Position numbers and translations under genes: made by a program
The notes under the pieces: generated by a model
Seen by the model: only the letters and a program-made list of their open reading frames with translations
What the model was told of the DNA's origin: nothing
Database searches by the model: none
Part shown: positions 56,940 through 64,000 of the stretch, in pieces
Layout: each line of letters starts with the position of its first letter
How positions within the stretch are numbered: the stretch's first letter is position 1
NCBI RefSeq assembly: GCF_003144195.1
Contig: NW_020290009.1
Location: 132,181 to 196,180 of the forward strand
DNA: 64,000 nucleotides
Source of the DNA: Ceraceosorus guamensis
Taxonomy: Eukaryota; Basidiomycota; Exobasidiomycetes; Ceraceosorales; Ceraceosoraceae
Direction of reading: 5' to 3'

Positions 56940-59582
56940 ATGGACAACGAGGAGTACGTATCTGGTCCAAGCGTCTCTACAGCCCCGCCGAGATCATGGG
57001 CCTCGCCGACGACTAGAACCATGCTCCACTCTTGCTGACCTTTGGCAACGCCACCCTCTCTTACTTCTTCGCTTCGCTCTTCGTCGCTTCATCGATGCGT
57101 ACCATTGACTTTGCAGTCTTATCGACTACGAGGAGGAGGTTCCTCAAGTCGCCGACGCTACCACCACCAATGGAGCCAGTGCCACCGACGGCGCAGCTAA
57201 CGGCGCAGAGGGAGCCACAGACACCAAAAAGGCGAGCATCAGATCTTAGCACCGTTCTTCAGTTTCCTTCTTTTCAGCTCCGGGATCTCTAGTCGTTGTT
57301 CTTCATCTCGACCGCCTCCTGCTGTCTAGTGCGCGCTCGGCTATTCGAGTCAGAAGCTTGGTCTGCAGTCGCGGCGCAGACCCATATTGTCAACTCCCTG
57401 GTGCTTCGTCCATGGGGACGAGCGCCCGGCGTATCTGGGGCAGAATGCTTTAGGTCCAGTTGTGTAAGACCCTCAACAATTGGCATGTGGCGGAAGTTTG
57501 GCGTCGGGATAGGGCAGGTCTCTCTTCGTTGTGACCTCTGGACCGCAAGTCGAGGGCAAACGCACAAATTTGGGAGATTTAGCCATAACGACATCCTTCG
57601 TCGTGGTAATACAACGGAGAGAGATGCACATGTCGAAGACAAGAACCCCTTTCACATTGGTCAACTCGAAATTGCTTGCGAGCAGTGTTCGGAATTCGGC
57701 TCAAGGACGCCGGACTGGCGGCTCAACATCGATAAGGCGTCTAACGACCTTCGAAGAGAAGCAGAGACCTAGTGCGCGTGCTGAGCGCAAGACATTTGTC
57801 GACATTGTCAGAGTGGAGAAGACTTGCCTGTCTCATGTTATTCGTATGTCGAGCATCCTTCTTACAGTCTCTTTTCATCTATTGCCCTCCACTTCACTCC
57901 GTCTCCACTTCGTCGACATTTCAATCTGCACGACGGCATATTACTGGCACGCCCTGCATTGCTTGTCACACCTTCTTCACCTCCACAGAACTCCTATGCT
58001 GGTGTTCACTCCACAGGTTTCCGAGACTTCCTCTTGAAGCCAGAACTTCTGCGCGCCATTGCCGATCTCGGATTTGAGCATCCCTCCGAAGGTGAGCAAT
58101 CTCAAGGGTTCTCGGCATGCAGGAGCTTTGGAATGACATCATGCTCCTCACGCTGCAGTGCAACAGGAGTGCATTCCTCAGTCTATCCTCGGTATGGACC
58201 TCGTCTGCCAGGCCAAGTCGGGTATGGGAAAGACTGCCGTCTTCGTCCTGGCCACTCTTCAGCAGATTGAGCCCGTCGATGGGGAGGTGTCCGTCATCGT
58301 CTTGTGCCACACCAGAGAGCTGGCGTTCCAAATTCGCAACGAGTACGCCCGCTTTTCTAAGTACATGTCGGACGTCAGGACCTCGGTGTTCTACGGCGGC
58401 ACACCCGTTGCTACTGATCAGGCAACGCTCAAGGACAAGACGAAGTGCCCTCACATTGTTGTTGGTACGCCGGGCCGTATGAACGCGCTTGTCAGAGACA
58501 AGAGCTTGAAAGCTAGCGGCGTTAAGCACTTCATCCTCGATGAATGCGACAAGATGCTCGAAGAGATCGGTAAGTCAGGCCAGGACGAAGAGTAGCTCGC
58601 AGTGTGACTGATATTGGTCGCCTTGCGTCTTGACAGGCATGCGTCGAGATGTGCAGGACATCTTCCGGGCCACCCCACACCACAAGCAGGTGATGATGTT
58701 CAGTGCTACACTTTCTGAGGCAGTCCGACCGACTTGCAAGAAGTTCATGCAGAATGTGAGTGGTGCAAATTCTGATCGCTCGACATGCGTCCGGCTGAAC
58801 CCCTGTTGGCATCGCTTTGCCTACACAGCCTCTAGAGATCTACGTCGACGACGGCGCTAAGCTCACCTTGCACGGCCTGCAACAATACTATGTGCAAATT
58901 GAGGAGAACGCGAAGAACCGCAAGCTCAATGACTTGCTCGACTCTTTGGAGTTCAATCAGGTGAGCAGCGCGCAAGTCATGCGCAGGCAGCGACCATGAG
59001 TTGACCCCTTACACGTTCTCGCCAGGTCATCATCTTTGTTCGCAGCACAGCGAGAGCGAATCAGCTCAACCAGCTCTTGATCGAGTGCAACTTCCCTTCG
59101 ATCTGCGTGCACGGCGGTATGAGACAGGACGAACGTATCGAGAGATACCAGCAGTTCAAGAAATTTGAGAAGCGTATCCTCGTAGGTGCGTACTTGCATG
59201 GCACGGTGCGCAACACGTGAATGTGTACATGAGCTGATACAGTCGCGTTACACAGCCACCGACGTGTTTGGGCGAGGTATCGATGTCGAACGTGTAAACC
59301 TGTCAATCTCGTACGATGCTCCCACGTCTGCCGATGAATGGCTGCACCGTGCTGGACGTGCTGGTGTGAGTGCCGTGCTGCATACATTCTCAAAAGGCGC
59401 GGTCGTCGCTGACCAACTCGACCTTTCCCTGGCCCTTTTAGCGTTTCGGCACGAAAGGTCTCGCTATCTTGTTCAGTTCTTCGGAGGACGACAAGAAGGT
59501 CCTCGAGGACATTCAAAGTCGCTTCTCTGTCAAGATCCCCGAGATGCCCGACACCATCGAGGCCTCGACGTATATGAACTAG
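56940..59582 (+). CDS. SUB2: DEAD-box helicase Sub2/UAP56
   Basis: Nine exons (56940-56953, 57117-57231, 57989-58091, 58159-58569, 58637-58755, 58829-58960, 59026-59185, 59256-59365, 59442-59582) give 434 residues, the normal family length. Sub2 acts in spliceosome assembly and in TREX-dependent mRNA export. Visible motifs: [20 protein letters not shown] (Q-motif region), AKSGMGKT at residues 96-103, the diagnostic DECD at 205-208, [22 protein letters not shown] and HRAGRAGRFG. The N-terminus is acidic ([12 protein letters not shown]). Intron 2 is exceptional: 757 nt instead of about 60-100, and its only in-frame donor is GC (AAG/GCGAGC). All other introns are GT-AG. The 3' end converges on MTQ2 with 146 bp between. 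Confidence 0.95.
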
Positions 59583-59728
59583 GCCAAGGCGTCTTTGGCG
59601 TTGAATCGTCCCGAAACTGTAGCTTGAGCTGAAATGCTATGCACCTTGATCCTCAGTAGCGAGGTGTTAGCACTCGCCGAAAGACCCTTCGTCTTGATCG
59701 CGCTAATGCGCGCGTGAGGAGCACTCCT

Positions 59729-60841
59729 TCACTTGCGCTGTGCTCGTATGATAAAGAGATGCTCTCCCCCAGCTCGCCTCTGCAAAGCGATCTGTACAGG
59801 TAAGCGACGACCAAGGTCAGTCAAGAGAATCTCGCGGCGGCCGAGGAAGAGCGTCAATCACCTCTGCTGACAGCCCGCGGGCCTCGAGTCGCCGAATCAG
59901 AGCTGGCGGATCATTCGCTCTGATTGCTACGAGATAAAAGATGCCTCGAGGAGCAAGTACTGTCTGAAAAGGATTTGACATGAAGATTCTAGCGCGCGAG
60001 CTTCTTGAGCAATTGCGAAAAGGTCTGTCTCACCTCTATGCCTTGTTCGATGAGTTGATCGACCAGACGGGTGCCCATTGATCCGCCGGCCCATGCGCCT
60101 GCAATGGCTTGATCTGCCTGTGCGGCAGCTTCTTCGGCTTCTGTCGTGGGTACGTAGGGCGGGTTGAAGAGCAGAATGTCGACGAGACCGGATGTGGCGC
60201 TCTCACTGCGACTGCTGCACCTCGAGAAGAGGGCCGACAACATATCCGAGCGAATGGGAGACAAGTGCACCTACGCATTGCGTTCATCCGTGAGGAAGTC
60301 GAGATCAGTGGCGAAGATGACATCTTCTCATCCTGCCCGGTCAGTGACGCACCCCATTTGCCGTGCCTGTGCGCCCCGTCGCAACATTTGCCTTGTCGTT
60401 GACATCCAACGTCAGGAAAGCTGCAAGCGGCCCAGATCTCGTCAGAGACACGCTGCTGGTCCGCCAGCACGACAAAGGGGGCCTCTCACCAGCATTTGTG
60501 GCGCCTAGAAGCGCGGCAAGGAACGCAGACACGCACCCGCTTCCGCTCCTATACAATTCCAAAAAAAAGAAGAATGGAGCATAGTCAAATCTCTGCACAT
60601 CTTGCGACCGCATACCGCGCAAATGCACAGGTTGGGGCAGAGGCAGCTAGCTAGCAGCGAGCTGGAGCAGAAGTACACACCCAATCTCGACGCATAGCAT
60701 GCCAGCGCCGCCGTTGAGCGACCGTAGGCGATCCGCATCAGCGTCGAGCGCATCCAAGAGCGCAAACGTATCCTCTGCCGGTTCGTATACGTGCCGATAG
60801 TCTGCCTTGCTCAAAGGCAGCTCGGGAGTAGGCGTGGCCAT
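59729..60841 (-). CDS. MTQ2: eRF1 glutamine methyltransferase Mtq2/HEMK2
   Basis: Six exons (minus: 60841-60681, 60548-60490, 60420-60353, 60270-60034, 59963-59862, 59791-59729) join in frame to 229 residues. Mtq2, with its partner Trm112, methylates the glutamine of the GGQ motif of release factor eRF1 using SAM. The N-terminus YRHVYEPAEDTFALLDAL is family-typical. The SAM site EIGSGSGCVSAFLA is formed across intron 1, and LTLDVND holds the acidic ribose-binding position. The catalytic NPPYVPT lies at residues 132-138. The last exon supplies RRAGGEHLFIIRAQRK, matching the family C-terminus. Introns are short and phase-consistent. Confidence 0.92.
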
Positions 60842-63174
60842 GACGGCCCTTATATAGCTGCATCGATCGAGTCAGAGTCAGAAGTCACGAGTCCGAGTGT
60901 GTAGGAAGACGTCGCGTCGCGTGATCGTTTCAGCCGCGAGCTGCATGCTGGACGGCGCTGCGGCCTTGCGATGATATAGACGCGCGAGCAAATGAGGCGC
61001 CCCGCGTTTGGTCCGAGGGTGATTTGAGCCTCTTGACAGCTCTTCTCAACGGCCCTGCAATCACGTGAATGAGCGTGGATGGAATGCCTTGTGCCACTCT
61101 GACTGATGTGGCTCAAATGCCCCGATAACCAGTCTGAGTGAATACTCATGACTCGCGACTCACGACTGTTGTACACAAGATGTTCTCGGGAATAACTCGA
61201 GATCAGCAGCCCATCTTGTGGGCCGCAGCTCGTCTCTCTCCGCTTCGTGAATTCTTTGCGACGTGCGCCTGCTGGCCGCACGCGGTTCGTGTGCGACGAT
61301 GCTGTGTGCCGGTAGTGCTGCTGCTGCTGGTGCTGCATGCATGCACGCATGCATGCATGGTTGCTGCAAGCGCGCGACGATCGGTCGAAGGAGCTGAGAT
61401 CGGCCCGCTTTGCCCTGGTCCCGCTCGATCGATGCTCAAGGCGCCAGGATGGCCGGGGTCTGCGCGAGGTGGATGCCGCCTTGATGCGCGGCAGCGGCCC
61501 ACGTTTGGAAGAAATGATGAGTCTTGAGTCACGGGCGACAGTCGTGAGTCTTGACTTGACAAAGTCACGTAACGCCACGTCACGATCGTCTGCTTCTAAT
61601 CTTGAATGAGCCCTTAAGGATTTACAAATTAGATTTCACATTACCCATGACTGATGCTAGTCTTACTCCTACTACTAGTATGCTTGACTCAAGTAGCGGC
61701 AAGGCTGCGCTTCGATCGAGAGCGGCTAGGATGTACGAATCAAATTGTGAGTTTACAATGGCTAATGGCCTCGGTAAGAGAGATGGGACGCTTTATTGTG
61801 AATACCACTGCTTGTATCGGTGATGATTAGCTTCTTCCATTCCCACTGTCTCTCGTATCTCGCGTTCTGATTCACTACTGATTCAGTCCAGGGAGTCAAG
61901 AGTTTGAGTCTGTGATTGGTGTATTTTTGACGCGAGCCGTCGATTTAGATGAATCACACGCCGCAGAAGTTTATATTACTCATGCAAAATGCTTGTGCGC
62001 CGGTAGCAGTCACGCGACGCCACACGAAGCTCATGCATGTCAAATCTCGATCGATCTGCGCTTCTCCCTCCGCACTGATCGCGGCCACCCTTGCTCCACT
62101 GCAAGCGATCGAGAACTGCGGGGTGACACAACGCAGGGGGGCTGCATGCTGCCCCCATGCCAGATCCCCAAGGCTTGACTCATACTCAGAAGTGTAACAG
62201 CTGCTTTGCCACCGTGAAGCAGTCCTCAGAGGTCATAGTTGGTCTAGAGACCTCACTTGCTGCTTGGCCAAACGCCCCTTGAATGGACTCAATTGGTTGA
62301 GGAGCGGGCCTGCAGCTGTGTAAGCGTTTGTCAGACTGAGGCATCAAACCTCATGCAGCTCAACAACGTGACCGCCGTGCGGAACGGGCGCGGGCCCCAC
62401 GAAGTATTCAAACTTGCGTGTCGTAAATTACAATTTTGAATGTGAATCCTCTCAGGATTACGTCTAGCTAGTGCAAAATTTTAAAGTTGTCTTTGACTCT
62501 TTCGTGCGCATTCAATTGAGCGATTTCATCTCGGGCGTGGCATGTAGAGAGGTCTGATATTTGATTCTCATTAGATCCTCTGATTCAAGCCCTTCTCGCG
62601 TGGCTCTTCACTCAAGACTTCCTGTCACAACTTTGAATCATCCTCGGCCGCATTCAGATTGCCTCTGACTGTGAATTCATCGCATCAGCCCCTTCATCTT
62701 GCCTTGGCCTTCCTCTTCTGCATTGTCCTCAATTTGCAGCTCCATTTCGGCGAGCTTGCTCCAGCACAATCCTCGGCTTGCAACTGGGCCGCGACGTGGT
62801 CCTCCTCCCGCCTACGTTTGAGTCGGCGGATTTTGCGGCGGCTTTTCCACCAAGCTGAACTCTGCACGCTCTTCGTGACTCTCGGCGTCATAATAGAGGT
62901 CTTCGTGCGAGATTACCTCCAAGGATACATTGCCACCTGCCGCACCGAATTCCGGCACACCGCTGGGACGCAGATCCACCAAAGCAATCAACACTTCTTT
63001 CGGGCTTCACAGTAATCATTCTCAGCACTTGGTCGAGGCACCCCACCCGGCCTTCGCACGCTCGTTACACTGTTTTGATACCATCAACGATTTGTCGCTC
63101 GCATACTTGATCCAGCCGCACTGCGCTCGGTCGGTCGGCATCACAGGCCGTCGAGCGCATGGACTGGAGCTGCC
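60842..63174. other. 2.3-kb intergenic region
   Basis: Between divergent MTQ2 and the DASH cryptochrome gene. It contains many GACTC/GAGTC words (60,868-60,900; 61,146-61,165; 61,517-61,560; 61,885-61,905) and an A/T-richer part around 61,600-61,850. No gene supported. Confidence 0.55.
61319..61360. repeat. CTG then ATGC microsatellite
   Basis: A GCTGCTGCTGCTG run passes into GCATGCATGCACGCATGCAT. It is simple, partly self-complementary sequence, and similar ATGC runs occur near 38,640 and 50,725. Confidence 0.8.
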
Positions 63175-64000
63175 ATGTCGACTGGCGATGACACTCACGA
63201 GGAGGGGGCACCCAGAAGGGTACTTATATGCTTGATGCGATTGGATCTTCGAGTCAACGACAATGCTTTGTTCCACTAGTGAGTCATTGCAAGCTTAGCC
63301 GAAGATCTGCACGATTCCAATGCTACTGTGTCATTGCGATCCAGAGCGTGCTTGTCAGCTGTACTATTACACTCACCCATTCGCGCCCGCCTTGCACGCC
63401 CGACAGTGCACACATGACGGAACCTCCTCCTGGACCCGCAGCCGAGAGGCCTCCTACCAAATTCAATCAAGACGTTCTCGCCGGATCAGCGTTGTTCAGC
63501 CGTGCCGATTACCTGATGCCATTGTACGTCTTCGACGAGCGTGTTATTGAGCTCAGCGGCCTGCCTGGATATCAACGGAATGGACCAGAGGCAAGAACGA
63601 AGAACTACGGCTTTTGGAAGACTGGCGGGTTCCGTGCTAGATTCATCGCAGAAGCTGTCTATGATCTACGATCCCGTCTTCGCGCCGCTGGCTCTGACTT
63701 GGTCATCCGTTTTGGATTCCCAGAGGTGGTAGTTGAGAACTTCGTCAAAGCTTTCCAGGCTAGGGGTGATGAGGTCGAGGGCGTATGGTTGCAAAAGGAG
63801 GTGACGCACGACGAGGAACAGGTGGAGACGCAGCTTCAGGAACGCTTGCAAGGTCTCAACGTGCCGATGCGCTTCGTCCACGGCAAGACGTTGGTCCACC
63901 CAGCCGATCTACCGTTCGACATCAGCGAGACGCCCGACGTGTTCACACCATACCGCAAACGCGTCGAAGAGATGAAGGCAGCTATGGTTCGGCCCACCCT
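63175..64000 (+). CDS. DASH-type cryptochrome/photolyase, N-terminal part (cut by window end)
   Basis: Exon 1 is 63175-63278 and exon 2 starts at 63407 and runs off the window; the junction is phase 2 (GTGAGT...GACAG). Exon 1 encodes MSTGDDTHEEGAPRRVLICL, then MRLDLRVNDNALFH, the first strand and RDLR..DN loop of the photolyase fold, with leucine in place of the second usual arginine. Exon 2 continues the Rossmann-like antenna domain: YLMPLYVFDERVIE, GGFRARFIAEAVYDLRSRLR, LVIRFGFPEVVVENFV and VWLQKEVTHDEEQVE. DASH proteins bind FAD and a folate antenna and act as blue-light sensors or single-strand DNA photolyases. The FAD domain lies outside the window, so DASH assignment rests on the N-domain pattern. 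Confidence 0.85.

Noticed and set aside
57296-57772. 158-codon open frame inside SUB2 intron 2
   Set aside because: Sequence shows no domain or protein-like composition, and it lies wholly within a predicted intron of a conserved gene.
1-64000. Transposons, LTR elements, CRISPR, prokaryotic operons
   Set aside because: No reverse transcriptase, integrase or transposase motifs, no long terminal repeats or inverted termini, and no regularly spaced repeats were seen; the gene structure is eukaryotic.

Overview
The window is nuclear DNA of a fungus. Genes are interrupted by short introns (mostly 60-110 nt, GTRNGT...YAG). The encoded proteins are fungal orthologues: TAF8, cyclin H, Pet8, Cet1, Jac1, La, RACK1/Asc1, Sub2, Mtq2 and a DASH-type photolyase. 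The protein style, the U24 snoRNA inside a RACK1 intron, and the many intergenic CTCACGACTC / GATTCGTGATTC words suggest a basidiomycete, probably Ustilaginomycotina/Exobasidiomycetes. That placement is inference; no rRNA or phylogeny was available. I could support no tRNA, rRNA, transposon or retroelement.

Layout. 1-3.9 kb: three plus-strand genes for small secreted cysteine-rich peptides. They share a TATA box about 100 bp before the ATG, phase-1 introns and one six-cysteine framework. The first has one signal-peptide exon followed by three candidate terminal exons. 4-8 kb: TAF8 (-) and an AhpD/CMD-like protein (+). 8-12.4 kb: no supportable gene. 12.4-19.4 kb: Zn2Cys6 regulator (+), cyclin H (-), an unnamed membrane protein (-). 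20.1-25.4 kb: mitochondrial SAM carrier PET8 (+), HDHD3-like HAD hydrolase (-), ENPP-type phosphodiesterase (-). 27-32.4 kb: THEM6-like thioesterase (+), RNA triphosphatase CET1 (+), JAC1 (-). 34.4-35.9 kb: a secreted protein with four arginine-flanked repeats, resembling Kex2-processed repeat precursors. 36.4-40.5 kb: La (-) and RACK1 (-) with intronic U24. 41.6-44.7 kb: CHFR-like RING protein (+). 45.3-54.4 kb: two large disordered proteins of unknown role. 54.6-60.8 kb: PAQR receptor (-), SUB2 (+), MTQ2 (-). From 63.2 kb: a DASH cryptochrome/photolyase cut by the window end.

Most genes are unlinked housekeeping functions. Several act in transcription and mRNA biogenesis: TAF8 in TFIID, cyclin H in TFIIH, Cet1 in capping, Sub2 in splicing/export, La on Pol III transcripts. 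Jac1 (Fe-S assembly) and Pet8 (SAM import) are mitochondrial. The accessory, possibly novel content is the cysteine-rich peptide cluster with its possible alternative 3' exons, and the arginine-flanked repeat precursor. Exon joins were derived by hand; every join given keeps frame, but none has transcript support.
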